From Azospirillum sp. B510 (GTDB taxonomy: Bacteria; Pseudomonadota; Alphaproteobacteria; Azospirillales; Azospirillaceae), in NCBI RefSeq assembly GCF_000010725.1, contig NC_013859.1, positions 330,001 through 394,000 of the forward strand: a stretch of DNA of 64,000 nucleotides, given 5' to 3'. Below the pieces are notes generated by a model. That model ran no database searches and was not told the DNA's origin. It saw nothing but the letters and a program-made list of their open reading frames with translations. Of the stretch, positions 35,365 to 49,690 are shown piece after piece. Within the stretch, counting starts at the first letter, position 1. The number at the start of each line of letters is the position of its first letter. Both the position numbers and the translations under genes were made by a program.

Positions 35365-36210
35365 TCAGGCCGGCTTGGTTCCCTCCCCGTCCGTCAGCAG
35401 CCGGCGGATGGCGTTCACCAGCGGCTTCATGTGGAAGGTCGAGTTCGGCGAAACGGCAACGGTGCCGCCGGCCGCCTCCACCGCTTCCGCGACCACCGGA
35501 CCGACCGCGGCGATGCGCGTTCTGGCCAAGCCCTGGCGGAAGGCATCACCGAGACCGTGGGCTTCCGCCACCTCCCGCAGGCGCCGCACCTGGGGCGAGG
35601 CGGTGAAGGCGACGAAGTCGATGCGTCCGTCCGCCATGTCGCGGATCGCCGTCTGGACGGCGCCGGTCTCCGAATCATTGGCGTAGCGGTAGGGCGTGAC
35701 CGCCACCGGATCGCCGCCGCGCGCCCGCACCGCCTCCAGCAGGCCGTCGTTCGGGTTGTCGGGATAAAGCTGGACGCCGACGCGGCGGCCGACCAGTTCC
35801 TCCTCCGCCAACATGGCGATGACGCCGTCGCTGGTCGGGGCCGGGGCGGATTTGTAAGGGGCGCAACCAATCTCGCGCAGGGCCTTCACCGGCTTCGGGC
35901 CACGGACGAACACCCGCGCGCGGCCGATGGCGGCGATCACCTCGGCCTCCCGCCCCATGGCGCGGGCGGCGGCCATCAGGCGTCGCAGCCCTTCTCCGGT
36001 CAGCAGCACGATGTCGTCGAAGCCCTCGGCCAGCAGCCGCTCCAGCCAGGCCCGCGCCGGAGCCGGATCATCGAGGTCGAGGATCTTCACCATCGGACAG
36101 CGGATCGTCTCGGCCCCATGCTGTTCCATCATGCCGGCGAACAGGTCGAGATCCCGGCTTTCCGGCACCAGAATCCGCTTTCCCGCCAGATCGCCGCTTT
36201 GCCCGGCCAT
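35365..36210 (-). CDS. hemD: Uroporphyrinogen-III synthase family protein
   Basis: A 281-residue two-lobed HemD-type protein. Lobe 1 starts KRILVPESRDLDLFAGMMEQHGAE and lobe 2 has GRRVGVQLYPDNPNDGLLEAV. The conserved closing segments are VAFTASPQVRRLREVAEAHG and RIAAVGPVVAEAVEAAGG. It cyclises hydroxymethylbilane for haem, sirohaem and cobalamin synthesis. It is slightly longer than standard HemD and is not next to hemC, so it may be a second, specialised copy. Confidence 0.82.
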   Translation of the reverse strand: MAGQSGDLAGKRILVPESRDLDLFAGMMEQHGAETIRCPMVKILDLDDPAPARAWLERLLAEGFDDIVLLTGEGLRRLMAAARAMGREAEVIAAIGRARVFVRGPKPVKALREIGCAPYKSAPAPTSDGVIAMLAEEELVGRRVGVQLYPDNPNDGLLEAVRARGGDPVAVTPYRYANDSETGAVQTAIRDMADGRIDFVAFTASPQVRRLREVAEAHGLGDAFRQGLARTRIAAVGPVVAEAVEAAGGTVAVSPNSTFHMKPLVNAIRRLLTDGEGTKPA

Positions 36211-36395
36211 GGTTGCGCTCCCGTGATCGCGTATGTGGTGCGGGTAAGACTAGCAGCAGGGGACGGGCGCGGTCACGCGGGGATGGGCGGCAGCCGTACC
36301 CACATGCCGGCGAACGGACTTGACAAGCGCGGCGCACGGGCTTCCCCATCGCGCGGCCCTTTCATGGCGGCGCTTAACGACCCCGGAACGACCCG

Positions 36396-37571
36396 ATGCT
36401 CCTGTCCCCGCTCCCGACTGTTTTCCTCTTCACGGTGGCGGTCTGCGTATCCTGGGCCATCCTGCGCCTCATCGCACCGCGGCTGCGCCCGCAACCCGGC
36501 TCCGACGCCCGCTATGCCGGCATCGACGGATTGCGCGGATTGCTGGCCTTCGCCGTGTTCATCCATCATGGCGTCATCACCTGGCAGTATCTGCACACGG
36601 GCGTTTGGGCGCTGCCGCCGTCCCGGCTCCACACCCATCTGGGACAGAGCGGCGTCGCGCTGTTCTTCATGGTCACGGCCTTCCTGTTCTGGGACAAGCT
36701 GCTGAAAGCGGGGCCGGGAATGGACTGGACCGGCTTTCTGTCGTCCCGCTTCCACCGCCTCTATCCGGTCTATGCGGTCGCCGTCCTCCTGACCATGATC
36801 CTGGCATTGGCGGCGACGGGATTCGAATTCAGGACGGGGCCGCTCGACCTGCTGCGCCGGCTGATCGGCTGGGCCACCTTCAAGGCGCCGCCGATCAACG
36901 GCCTGGAGAATGCCGGGCAGATCGTCGCCTACGCCACCTGGTCCCTGCCCTATGAGCTGCTTTTCTATGCCGCACTGCCGGCGCTGGCCCTTCTGGTCTC
37001 GCCCGTCCGGCGGCTGCGGCCGGCGCTCGTGTCGCTCGTCCTCACGCTGGCGCTGCTGCTCTATTTCCGCAATTTCAGCCTCAACGTGCTGCAATGCTTC
37101 CTGGGTGGCATCGCCGCCGCCTACGCGATCCGCCAGCCCCGGTTCGTCCGCTTCGCGCGCTCGGACCGCGGCCTCGTCCTGGCTCTCGCCGCCCTGCTGG
37201 CGACCGTGGCCGGCTTCCCCGGCGCCTATGCGCCGGGGCCCGTGCTCGGGCTCGGCCTGTTCTTCGCGATCGTCGCGGCGGGGCAGGATTTCCGCGGCAC
37301 CCTGACCAGACAGCCCGTCCTCTGGCTGGGAGAGATCAGCTACGGAGTCTATCTGCTGCACGGCATCGTGCTGTGGACGCTGATCACCGCCAACGGTCCG
37401 CTGCGCGCCCTGATCGGAGCGGACGAGTCCCTCTATCTCCTGGCTCTCACGGTGGCGGGCGTCCTGGTCGTCGCCCTCGCCAGCCTCGTCCATCTGACGG
37501 TCGAGCGGCCGGCGATCCGGTTCGGCAAACGGAGCCGCGACCCGCGTCAAGCCAGGCGCGTTCCGGCCTGA
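36396..37571 (+). CDS. Acyltransferase-3 family membrane protein
   Basis: A 391-residue protein with about ten helices. It carries the AT3 signature YAGIDGLRGLLAFAVFIHHG, with the His pair thought to be catalytic, the Arg-containing RFHRLYPVYAV motif, and LGEISYGVYLLHG near the end. Such enzymes put O-acetyl or other acyl groups on exopolysaccharide, lipopolysaccharide or peptidoglycan from the inner membrane. The gene is monocistronic and the substrate is unknown. Confidence 0.9.
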   Translation: MLLSPLPTVFLFTVAVCVSWAILRLIAPRLRPQPGSDARYAGIDGLRGLLAFAVFIHHGVITWQYLHTGVWALPPSRLHTHLGQSGVALFFMVTAFLFWDKLLKAGPGMDWTGFLSSRFHRLYPVYAVAVLLTMILALAATGFEFRTGPLDLLRRLIGWATFKAPPINGLENAGQIVAYATWSLPYELLFYAALPALALLVSPVRRLRPALVSLVLTLALLLYFRNFSLNVLQCFLGGIAAAYAIRQPRFVRFARSDRGLVLALAALLATVAGFPGAYAPGPVLGLGLFFAIVAAGQDFRGTLTRQPVLWLGEISYGVYLLHGIVLWTLITANGPLRALIGADESLYLLALTVAGVLVVALASLVHLTVERPAIRFGKRSRDPRQARRVPA

Positions 37572-37597
37572 CGCAAATCCCCTTCAGGCCACCTTAT

Positions 37598-38227
37598 TCA
37601 CGCCTTCTGGCCACGCCGGCAGTGCAGCAGGCTGAACAGACCGAAGGGCGGCAGGGTGCGGATGGTCTCCACCGCCAGACGGGACCCGGTCATCATCGTC
37701 TCCAAGGTGAAGTCGGGACGCCAGCCGAGCTTCTTCGACAAGGGCGACAGCCATCCCTCCACCGCGCGGCGGATGCCCGGCCGTGGTGCGGCGAAATGAT
37801 TGACGATGACGATGTCGCCGCCGGGTTTGCAAACGCGCTCCAACTCCGCCATCGTGCCCTGGGGGTCGGGAACCACCGTCATCACATACATCGCGACCAC
37901 CACGTCGAAGCTGTCGTCGGCGAAGGCCAGCTTGCCGGCATCCATCTCCAGCAACCCCTCGACATGGTCGAGCCTCTCGCGCTCGACCCGCGCGTGCGCG
38001 ACCTTCAGCATATCGGTGGACAGGTCGATGCCGACGACGCGATTGTCCTTGCGATAGTCCGACAGCGACAGGCCGGTACCGACGCCGACCTCCAGGATGC
38101 GCAGGCCACCGCGGCGGTTCAGCCACTCCACCGCCGCGTGCCGTCCGGAGGCGAGGAGCACTCCGAACACCCGGTCGTAGAATCCGGCATAGCGGCGATA
38201 AGCGGCGCGAATGGAGTCGACATCCAT
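37598..38227 (-). CDS. pmtA: Phosphatidylethanolamine N-methyltransferase, Rhodobacter type
   Basis: A 209-residue class I SAM-dependent methyltransferase. It opens with the PmtA-like VDSIRAAYRRYAGFYDRVFG; the SAM motif is ILEVGVGTGLSLSDY, then VGIDLSTDML and VVAMYVMTVVPDPQGTM. The length and start fit the R. sphaeroides-type PmtA that methylates PE three times to phosphatidylcholine. A strong ribosome-binding site (GGAGGACAGGA) sets the start. Divergent from dctB. Ubiquinone-type methyltransferases are the main alternative. Confidence 0.83.
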   Translation of the reverse strand: MDVDSIRAAYRRYAGFYDRVFGVLLASGRHAAVEWLNRRGGLRILEVGVGTGLSLSDYRKDNRVVGIDLSTDMLKVAHARVERERLDHVEGLLEMDAGKLAFADDSFDVVVAMYVMTVVPDPQGTMAELERVCKPGGDIVIVNHFAAPRPGIRRAVEGWLSPLSKKLGWRPDFTLETMMTGSRLAVETIRTLPPFGLFSLLHCRRGQKA

Positions 38228-38529
38228 GATCCTGTCCTCCCTTTTTTGGTCCGTTTCCGGCAGATTCCGCAAGGTCATGCCAAAGCCGGCGGCGGCGCAC
38301 CATACCCGGCTTTCACGCGTCATGAAAGTGACGCAAACAACAAAAGCCGGTCAATGTCGCGGCAAGGACCAAAATTCATTTGGCGTAGCGGCTGTATTGA
38401 TTTGAACACCCGCCTTCCCATTATTTTTAATTGAACGTTCATTCAAAAGAAATTCATCCATTCATCACTCCGCCATCCCGCCGGAAAAGGCGCTGGACAG
38501 TATCGCCGTCACGGTTCCATAGACAGGCC
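38228..38529. other. Intergenic region, 302 bp, between pmtA and dctB
   Basis: No gene is seen. The part from about 38380 to 38460 is AT-rich and holds the perfect palindrome TGAACGTTCA (38432-38441) followed by ATTCAAA, a plausible regulator site. The divergent promoters of pmtA and dctB must lie here. Confidence 0.55.
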
Positions 38530-40338
38530 ATGGCCGAACCCGTTCCATCCCGTCCACCACGCCGCCGCAGGCTGGCGATCATCGTCGCGGCTTTGGCCGC
38601 GATGACGGCGCTGGCCTGCTGGGGCGCCTATCGCTGGGCCGAGGCCGAGGCGCGAGCGGCCCTGATCCTGAACGGCGACCAGCGGCTGGGGCTTTACGCC
38701 AGCAGCATCCGCAACGCCGTCGGCCGCTACGACTATCTGCCCTTCCTGGTGGCGCGCGACCATGAGATCCTCGATCTGCTGGCCTCTCCGTCGGAATCGC
38801 GCCGCGACACCGCGAACCGGCGGCTTGAGACGGCGAACGCGGCGGCGGGGTCGGCGGCGCTCTATGTGGTGGACCGGTCGGGGCTGGCGCTGGCGTCCAG
38901 CAACTGGGCCGATCCGGTGCAGAGCTTCGTCGGCCAGCGCTATGATTTCCGGCCCTATTTCCGTCAGGCGGTGGAAAGCGGCAGTGGCCGCTATTTCGGC
39001 ATCGGCGTCACCACCGGCCTGCCCGGCTTCTTCCTGTCGCATGCGGTGCGTCAGGGACCCGCGCTGATCGGCGTCGCCGTGGTCAAGATCGATCTGGAAC
39101 CGGTGCAGCGCGATTGGGCAGCCGGCGGCGAGCGGGTGCTGGTGACCGATGAGAACGGCATCGTCTTCCTGTCGAGCCATGCCGACTGGAAATACCGGGC
39201 GCTGCGCCCGCTGGCCGATGCGGTGAAGGCACGGCTGGCGCAGACCCGCCAGTATGACCGCAGCGAGCTGATCCCGCTCGGCCTGCATGACGGCCCGCAG
39301 ATGGGGAACGGCGCGCGGCTGGTCAGCCTTCCCCTGTCCGCCGCCGGCACCGGCCCGGTCCGCCGCGCCTATCTGATGCAGGAGCTGGAGTTGCCGGAAT
39401 TCGGCTGGACCATCCGCTTCCTGTCAGATTTGGAACCGGTGGAGGCCCAGGCCAACGGGGCGGCGGCGCTGGCCGCCATGGGCGTCCTGCTGCTGGCGGC
39501 GGCGGCGGCGCTGGGCTGGCAGCGGCGCCAGACCCTTCAGCTCCAGCGGGGCCTCCAGCGGGAGGCGCGGGTGATGCTGGAACGCCGGGTGGAGGAGCGC
39601 ACGGCCGAACTGCTGACCGCTAACCGCGTCCTGCGCGAGGCGCAGGAGGAGCTGGTGCAGGCCGGCAAGCTGGCGGCGCTCGGCCAGATGTCGGCGGCGC
39701 TGGCGCATGAGATCAACCAGCCGCTGGCCGCCATCCGCACCTTCGTCGCCTCGACCCGGCTGCTGGCCGAGCGGGGGGAGACGGCGATGGTCCGCGACAA
39801 TCTCGCCATGATCGGCGATCTGGCGGAGCGGATGGCGCAGTTGTCCGGCCATCTGAAGGAGTTCGCCCGCAAGGGGCCGGCGCGGGTCGAGGCGGTGGCG
39901 GTCGACCGCGCCATGGACCGCGCGCTGGTCCTGCTCGCCCCCCGCCTGCGCGAGGAGGAGGTGCGGGTGGAGCGGGACATCCCGGCCGACGCCCGCGTGC
40001 GCGGCGATTCGGTGCGGCTGGAACAGGTCTTCGTCAATCTGCTGCGCAACGCCGCCGACGCCATGGCCGGCTGCGACGAGCGGCGTCTGACCCTGACCGC
40101 CGCCCGCAACGCCGAGGGCTGGGAGATCCGCATCGGCGACAGCGGCACCGGCATCGCCGAGGCGCACCAGTTCCAGCTGTTCGACCCCTTCTTCACCACC
40201 AAGGAGGTCGGGCAGGGGCTTGGCCTGGGGCTGTCGCTGTCCTATGGCATCGTGCGGGATTTCGGCGGCACCCTGCGGGCGGAGAACAATCCCGGCGGCG
40301 GCGCCTGCTTCGTCATCCAGCTGCCGCAAGCGCAATGA
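38530..40338 (+). CDS. dctB: C4-dicarboxylate sensor kinase DctB
   Basis: A 602-residue membrane histidine kinase. It has a first helix at about 15-35, a periplasmic double-Cache sensor (about 40-300; VGRYDYLPFLVARDHEI, SSNWADPVQSFVGQRYDFRPYF, FFLSHAVRQG are DctB hallmarks) and a second helix at about 315-335. A coiled coil leads to phospho-acceptor His393 in ALAHEINQPLAAIRTF, then the ATPase core (LLRNAADAM, GDSGTGIAEAH, FDPFFTTKEVGQGLGLGLSLS). It senses succinate, malate or fumarate in the periplasm and controls DctD. It is directly followed by dctD (7-base gap). Confidence 0.93.
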   Translation: MAEPVPSRPPRRRRLAIIVAALAAMTALACWGAYRWAEAEARAALILNGDQRLGLYASSIRNAVGRYDYLPFLVARDHEILDLLASPSESRRDTANRRLETANAAAGSAALYVVDRSGLALASSNWADPVQSFVGQRYDFRPYFRQAVESGSGRYFGIGVTTGLPGFFLSHAVRQGPALIGVAVVKIDLEPVQRDWAAGGERVLVTDENGIVFLSSHADWKYRALRPLADAVKARLAQTRQYDRSELIPLGLHDGPQMGNGARLVSLPLSAAGTGPVRRAYLMQELELPEFGWTIRFLSDLEPVEAQANGAAALAAMGVLLLAAAAALGWQRRQTLQLQRGLQREARVMLERRVEERTAELLTANRVLREAQEELVQAGKLAALGQMSAALAHEINQPLAAIRTFVASTRLLAERGETAMVRDNLAMIGDLAERMAQLSGHLKEFARKGPARVEAVAVDRAMDRALVLLAPRLREEEVRVERDIPADARVRGDSVRLEQVFVNLLRNAADAMAGCDERRLTLTAARNAEGWEIRIGDSGTGIAEAHQFQLFDPFFTTKEVGQGLGLGLSLSYGIVRDFGGTLRAENNPGGGACFVIQLPQAQ

Positions 40339-40345
40339 GGGGCAG

Positions 40346-41728
<1,383 letters not shown>

Positions 41729-42101
41729 GCCCCGCTGCCGTCGGGCCGGTCATCTCCCCCGTCCGCTTCGCGCCCGCCCGTCGGCGCGGGCCGCGAAATC
41801 CGTCGGCGGGAAGCACCGGCCGCCGCGCCTTGTCATGTGAAGTCCCCGCCATGGATCGGTGCCGGCGCAGCAGACGGGACAACCCTGACAACGCCGGACA
41901 CCAGCCCGAACACAATCACGCCACCAGCGGAAAATTATCTCAAATATTCGAGTTCCCGGACTGAAGCGGGGAGGCAATACCCCGATGCGACACCTTAGCG
42001 CGGCCCTCCAGCAAGGATTTCGTTCAATATCCGAGCAACGTTTACCTGCATGACACCCTGCACGACAAGGCGACTGCGATACGCCGAAAGGTGGTGGTCA
42101 A
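41729..42101. other. Intergenic region, 373 bp, between dctD and a chemoreceptor gene
   Basis: No gene, strong terminator or sigma-54 element is seen. The stretch 41930-41960 is locally AT-rich. The chemoreceptor promoter should be here. Confidence 0.55.
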
Positions 42102-43790
42102 ATGGCCAAATCTTCTCTTTCCATCCGCGCCAAGCTTCTGATCCTGGTGGCGACGGCCAGTCTCGCCTGCATGGCGATCGCCGGCGCCGGCCTTTATCTC
42201 AGCTATAACCGGATGTACCAGGACCGCGTGGAGTCCCTGCGCTTCATGGTCGAGGCAGGGCACAGCCTGGCGGCCCGATTCGAAGGCGAGGTCACGGCGG
42301 GCCGCCTGTCGCGTGACGAGGCGCAGGCCCGCTTCAAGGACGCCTTCATGGCCATCCGCTACAGCGGGGAGGAGTATCTGTTCTCCCACACCTATGACAG
42401 CATCGGCTTCGCCCATGCCAACAAGGCGCTGATGGGCAAGGACGTGTCCGGCATCAAGGACGCGGCGGGGGTGCCGGTCATCCCGGCGCTGATCGCCATC
42501 GCCCGGACCAAGGGCGAGGGCACCTACGCCTATGACTGGCCGCGCACCGTCGGCGGCACCGAGACCGCGGTCAAGCTCGCCTATGTCAAGGGGTTCGAGC
42601 CCTGGCGGATCTTCATCGGCACCGGCGTCTTCATCGACGATCTGTGGAACGAGTTCCTGTCGCAGCTGTGGACCCTGCTGGGCATCATCGCCGCGCTGGC
42701 CGGGCCGGCGATCATCCTGCTGGCGCTGGTCGGCCACAATGTCAGCGCCACCATCCGCTCGCTGGCCGACCGGATGCGGACGATGGCGGACGGCGATCTG
42801 ACGGTCGACTTCCCCGAAACCAGCCGGGGCGACGAGCTGGGCGACATGAGCCGCGCCACCCAGGTGTTCAAGGAGAACGCCCTGGCCAAGCGGCGGCTGG
42901 AGGCCGAACAGGCCGATCTGGCCCGCCGCGCCGAGGCGGACAAGCAGCGCGCCATGGCCGATCTGGCCGACCGGTTCGAGCGGGCGGTGGGCGGCGTCAT
43001 CCATGCGGTGGTCGAGGAAACCGCCGGCATGGAGAGCCGCGCCAACGCCGTGACCCAGGCGGCGGACCAGACCGGCAGGCTGGCCAGCGATGTCGCGGTG
43101 ACGACCGAACAGACCTCCGCCAATGTCCAGACCGTCGCCGCCGCGACGGAGGAGCTGTCCAGTTCCATCGGCGAGATCAGCCGGCAGGTCGGCCAGTCCT
43201 CGGAGATCGCCCGCGAGGCGGCCGGCATCGCCGAACGCGCCAACATCAAGGTCGGCGGGCTGTCCCAGGCGGTGCAGCGCATCGGCGCGGTGGTCGAGCT
43301 GATCAACTCCATCGCCAGCCAGACCAACCTGCTGGCGCTGAACGCCACCATCGAGGCGGCGCGCGCCGGGGATGCCGGAAAGGGCTTCGCCGTCGTCGCG
43401 TCGGAGGTCAAGGCGCTCGCCACCCAGACGGCGAAGGCCACCGACGACATCGCCGTCCAGGTCGCCGACATCCAGTCGATGACCGGCGAGACGGTGAGCG
43501 AGTTGCAGGAGGTGGTCCGGGTCATCGGCCACATCAACGAGGTCGCCACCTCCATCGCGTCGGCCGTCGAGGAACAGGGCGCGGCGACCCGCGAAATCAG
43601 CCGCAACATCCAGCAGGCCGCCCAGGGCACCCAGACCGTCTCCGACAGCATCGGCGGCGTCAACCAGGCCGCCAGCCAGAGCGGCAAGGTCGCCTACGAG
43701 GTCCTGACCTCCGTCCGCCAGTTGTCCAGCCACACCGACGCGCTGAGTCACGAGGTCGACCGCTTCCTGAGCCAGGTCCGGGCGGGATGA
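42102..43790 (+). CDS. Methyl-accepting chemotaxis protein with single Cache sensor
   Basis: A 562-residue chemoreceptor. Helix 1 is at about 10-32. The periplasmic sCache_2-type sensor is at about 35-185 (QDRVESLRFMVEAGHSLA, YSGEEYLFSHTYD, KLAYVKGFEPWRIFIGTGVF). Helix 2 is at about 190-212, HAMP at about 213-265 (RTMADGDLTVDFPETSRGDELG). The signalling domain has the conserved hairpin tip SIASQTNLLALNATIEAARAG, DAGKGFAVVASEVKALA. sCache_2 receptors usually bind organic acids. Its place directly after dctBD suggests, without proving, a carboxylate attractant. Confidence 0.93.
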   Translation: MAKSSLSIRAKLLILVATASLACMAIAGAGLYLSYNRMYQDRVESLRFMVEAGHSLAARFEGEVTAGRLSRDEAQARFKDAFMAIRYSGEEYLFSHTYDSIGFAHANKALMGKDVSGIKDAAGVPVIPALIAIARTKGEGTYAYDWPRTVGGTETAVKLAYVKGFEPWRIFIGTGVFIDDLWNEFLSQLWTLLGIIAALAGPAIILLALVGHNVSATIRSLADRMRTMADGDLTVDFPETSRGDELGDMSRATQVFKENALAKRRLEAEQADLARRAEADKQRAMADLADRFERAVGGVIHAVVEETAGMESRANAVTQAADQTGRLASDVAVTTEQTSANVQTVAAATEELSSSIGEISRQVGQSSEIAREAAGIAERANIKVGGLSQAVQRIGAVVELINSIASQTNLLALNATIEAARAGDAGKGFAVVASEVKALATQTAKATDDIAVQVADIQSMTGETVSELQEVVRVIGHINEVATSIASAVEEQGAATREISRNIQQAAQGTQTVSDSIGGVNQAASQSGKVAYEVLTSVRQLSSHTDALSHEVDRFLSQVRAG

Positions 43791-43910
43791 CATCCCGGCG
43801 AAGCCCGGCGGACCCGATATAAAGTTCGCTTTAGCTCATTGACGTTGACTTCCCCCCCGCGCCCGTGGCGAAATCGCTGGCGCGGGGGATTGTCCATAAC
43901 ACAAATGACT

Positions 43911-44399
43911 ATGACCGAACGGACTCGGGTGTATGGCGTGACGGAACTGGCGGCGGAGTTCGATCTCACGCCGCAGACCTTGCGCTTTTACGAGGAGAAG
44001 GGGCTGCTGGCGCCGCAGCGGGCCGGGGGACGGGCCGGTGGGCAGCGGCTGTTCACCTACCGCGACCGCGCAAGGCTGATGCTGATCTTGAAATTCCGGC
44101 GGGTCGGCTTCTCGCTGGAACAGATCGCGGACTATCTCGCCCATTACCGCTCCGGCCAGCCCAGCGCCGACCAATACCGTGACGGGCTGCGCAAGATCCG
44201 CAGCCGCCTCGACGAACTTGAGCGGATGCGGTCGGAAATCACCGAGATCATCGACGAATTGAAGGCGATGGAGGCCGACGCCGGACGCCGGCTCGCCGCC
44301 TGCGCGGTGGACGATGCCCCGGAACCGGGAACGGCCGAACAGAAAATGCCAAAGCGGAAGAGAAACGAACCGGGAGTGAAACGATGCTGCGCGGAATGA
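43911..44399 (+). CDS. MerR-family transcriptional regulator
   Basis: A 162-residue regulator. The winged HTH reads YGVTELAAEFDLTPQTLRFY, EEKGLLAPQR and the coiled-coil dimerisation helix spans about 85-140 (GLRKIRSRLDELERMRSEIT). No metal-binding Cys motif is evident; two Cys near the C-terminus (RCCAE) lie in the overlap with the next gene. It overlaps the acyl-CoA ligase start by 16 bases, so it likely regulates fatty- or branched-acid catabolism like LiuR-type MerR proteins. A TAAAG-TTCG-CTTTA inverted repeat (43820-43833) sits upstream. The start could also be 43905. Confidence 0.88.
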   Translation: MTERTRVYGVTELAAEFDLTPQTLRFYEEKGLLAPQRAGGRAGGQRLFTYRDRARLMLILKFRRVGFSLEQIADYLAHYRSGQPSADQYRDGLRKIRSRLDELERMRSEITEIIDELKAMEADAGRRLAACAVDDAPEPGTAEQKMPKRKRNEPGVKRCCAE

Positions 44400-46009
44400 T
44401 GATGAATGGCCCCCTGCTGGTGACGGCGATCCTGCGTCACGCGGCGCTCTATCACGCCGACACCGAGATCGTGTCGCGCACGACCGAGGGGCCGATCCAC
44501 CGCTACAGCTACGCCGACGCCTGGGTCCGGGCGCAGAAGCTGGCCAACGCGCTGGCGGCACTGGGAATGAGGCCGGGCGACCGCATCGGCACGCTGGCCT
44601 GGAACGGCCACCGCCATCTGGAATGCTATTACGGCATCGGCGGGTCGGGCATGGTCTGCCACACCATCAACCCGCGCCTGTTCCCCGAACAGATCGCCTA
44701 CATCGTCAAGCATGCCGAAGACCGGCTGCTGTTCACCGACCTGACCTTCGTACCGTTGCTGGAGGGCATCGCCCGGGAGCTGACCGGGCTGAAGGGCATC
44801 GTCGTGATGACCGACCGGGCGAACATGCCAACCTCCAGCCTGCCCAACCTGCTGTGCTACGAGGATCTGCTGGCCGAACAGCCCGACGGTTTCGACTGGC
44901 CGGAGCTCGACGAGAACACCGCCTGCGGCATGTGCTACACCTCCGGCACCACCGGCAACCCGAAGGGCGTGCTCTACAGCCACCGCTCCTCCTATCTGCA
45001 CGCCATGGCCGCCTGCATGCCCGACGTGTTCGGCCTGTCGGCCTCGGACGTGGTGCTGCCGGTGGTGCCGATGTTCCACGTCAATGCCTGGGGCATTCCC
45101 TATGCGGCACCGATGGTCGGCGCCAAGCTGGTCCTCCCCGGCGGCAAGCTGGACGGCGCCAGCCTGTACGAGCTGTTCGAGGCCGAGAAGGTCACCAACA
45201 GCGCCGGTGTGCCGACCGTCTGGCTGGCGCTGCTGAATTGGCTCGACGCCAACAGGAGGAAACTCACCACCATGCGCCGCATCGCCATCGGCGGCTCGGC
45301 CTGTCCGCCGGTGATGATCCAGCGTTTCAGCGAGATGGGGGTGGAGATCCTGCATGCCTGGGGCATGACCGAGACCAGCCCGCTGGCGCTCGCCAACCGC
45401 CCCAAGGCCAAGCATCGCGGCCTGGACGCCGAGGCGTCGGTGGCGCTGGCGGCCAAGCAGGGCCGGCCGATCTGCGGCGTCGAATTCCGCGTGGTCGACG
45501 GTTCCGGCGCCGACGTGCCGCGCGACGGCGTCAGCTTCGGCCGGCTGCTGGTGCGCGGCGCCACCGTCTGCTCGGGCTATTTCGGCGTGGTGGACAGCCC
45601 GTCGCACCAGATGCTTCCCGGCTGGTTCGAGACGGGGGACGTGGTGACGATGGACGCCGACGGCTATGTCCAGGTCGTCGACCGCACCAAGGACGTCATC
45701 AAGTCGGGCGGCGAATGGATCAGCTCCATCGATCTGGAGAACATCGCCGTCGGCCATCCCGGCATCCAGGAGGCCGCCGCCGTCGCCGTGCCCGACGACA
45801 AGTGGGGCGAACGCCCGGTGCTGGTCGTCGTCCGCAAGCCGGATTCCAGCGTGACCCGCGAGGAGCTGCTGGCGGTGTTTGAAGGCAAGGTGGCGAAATG
45901 GTGCATCCCCGACGATGTCCGCTTCGTCGAAAGCCTGCCCCATACCGCCACCGGCAAGCTGTTGAAGAGCGAAATCCGCCACATGGTCACCAGTCCGGCC
46001 GGGGCGTGA
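44384..46009 (+). CDS. Acyl-CoA synthetase (AMP-forming; FadD/DmdB-like)
   Basis: A 541-residue adenylate-forming enzyme. The P-loop is CYTSGTTGNPKGVLYSHRS. Then come AWGMTETSPLA (A5), WFETGDVVTMDADGY (A7), VDRTKDVIKSGGEWIS (A8) and the catalytic Lys near the end in ATGKLLKSEI. It activates a medium- or long-chain acid, or 3-methylmercaptopropionate in the DmdB branch, to its CoA ester. Start ATG with GGGAG upstream. Coupled to the MerR gene and followed by a terminator hairpin. Confidence 0.9.
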   Translation: MLRGMMMNGPLLVTAILRHAALYHADTEIVSRTTEGPIHRYSYADAWVRAQKLANALAALGMRPGDRIGTLAWNGHRHLECYYGIGGSGMVCHTINPRLFPEQIAYIVKHAEDRLLFTDLTFVPLLEGIARELTGLKGIVVMTDRANMPTSSLPNLLCYEDLLAEQPDGFDWPELDENTACGMCYTSGTTGNPKGVLYSHRSSYLHAMAACMPDVFGLSASDVVLPVVPMFHVNAWGIPYAAPMVGAKLVLPGGKLDGASLYELFEAEKVTNSAGVPTVWLALLNWLDANRRKLTTMRRIAIGGSACPPVMIQRFSEMGVEILHAWGMTETSPLALANRPKAKHRGLDAEASVALAAKQGRPICGVEFRVVDGSGADVPRDGVSFGRLLVRGATVCSGYFGVVDSPSHQMLPGWFETGDVVTMDADGYVQVVDRTKDVIKSGGEWISSIDLENIAVGHPGIQEAAAVAVPDDKWGERPVLVVVRKPDSSVTREELLAVFEGKVAKWCIPDDVRFVESLPHTATGKLLKSEIRHMVTSPAGA

Positions 46010-46021
46010 GTCAAAAGAAGC

Positions 46022-46050
46022 GGGCCGGACGGTGTTGAACCGTCCGGCCC
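46022..46050. terminator. Bidirectional hairpin between the acyl-CoA ligase and glpK
   Basis: A perfect 12-bp stem (GGGCCGGACGGT / ACCGTCCGGCCC) has a 5-base loop. The minus-strand tail is GCTTCTTTTG, so it works best for glpK, whose stop is 67 bases away. On the plus strand it lies 12 bases after the ligase stop. Confidence 0.75.
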
Positions 46051-46116
46051 AGTGTCCTCGCGGGACATGCGAGGCGGACGCACCCGAGGGAGGAGCGTTC
46101 GGTCAAATCCGGATGG

Positions 46117-47610
<1,494 letters not shown>

Positions 47611-47676
47611 GCTGTGTGTCCCATTTTTCCGATGATCGCGCGTCTCCCCCTCCCCCCGGGGAGAGGGGATCCAGGA

Positions 47677-47713
47677 GAAAAATAAGAATGGGGCGGCGGC
47701 AAGCCGCCGCCCC
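47677..47713 (-). terminator. Intercistronic terminator between glpV and glpK
   Basis: On the minus strand GGGGCGGCGGC-TT-GCCGCCGCCCC is followed by ATTCTTATTTTTC. A strong stem plus T-rich tail 65 bases after the glpV stop could partly end transcription and lower glpK relative to the binding protein. Confidence 0.85.
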
Positions 47714-47778
47714 AAGGGTCACCCCCGGCCCAACCAGGACGAAGCGCCGGGAGGGAGAACCGTCAACCGCACCCGTCG

Positions 47779-49542
<1,764 letters not shown>

Positions 49543-49690
49543 GTTTCCTCCCATTCGATCGACTTGGTGTCGGGTTGACGTTTCGTTGCTCTACGACCGG
49601 CGGAAACCACCGTTCTTTCCGTCCTCCCCGCAGCCCCGCGGGGGACCGGATCCCTTGAAAACCTGTTTCCTTCTCCTCAGCCCAAGCGGA

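Noticed and set aside
38432..38441. TGAACGTTCA palindrome as a TetR operator
   Set aside because: No TetR-family gene is nearby and a 10-bp palindrome alone is weak evidence; noted only in the intergenic entry.
43820..43833. TAAAG-TTCG-CTTTA hairpin before the MerR gene as a terminator
   Set aside because: The stem is only 5 bp and there is no T-run; more likely an operator fragment or chance.
49543..49690. GC hairpin between glpU and glpV as a terminator
   Set aside because: The stem (CCCCGCGGGG) is short and has no T-run; read-through into glpV is expected, so it may only stabilise mRNA.
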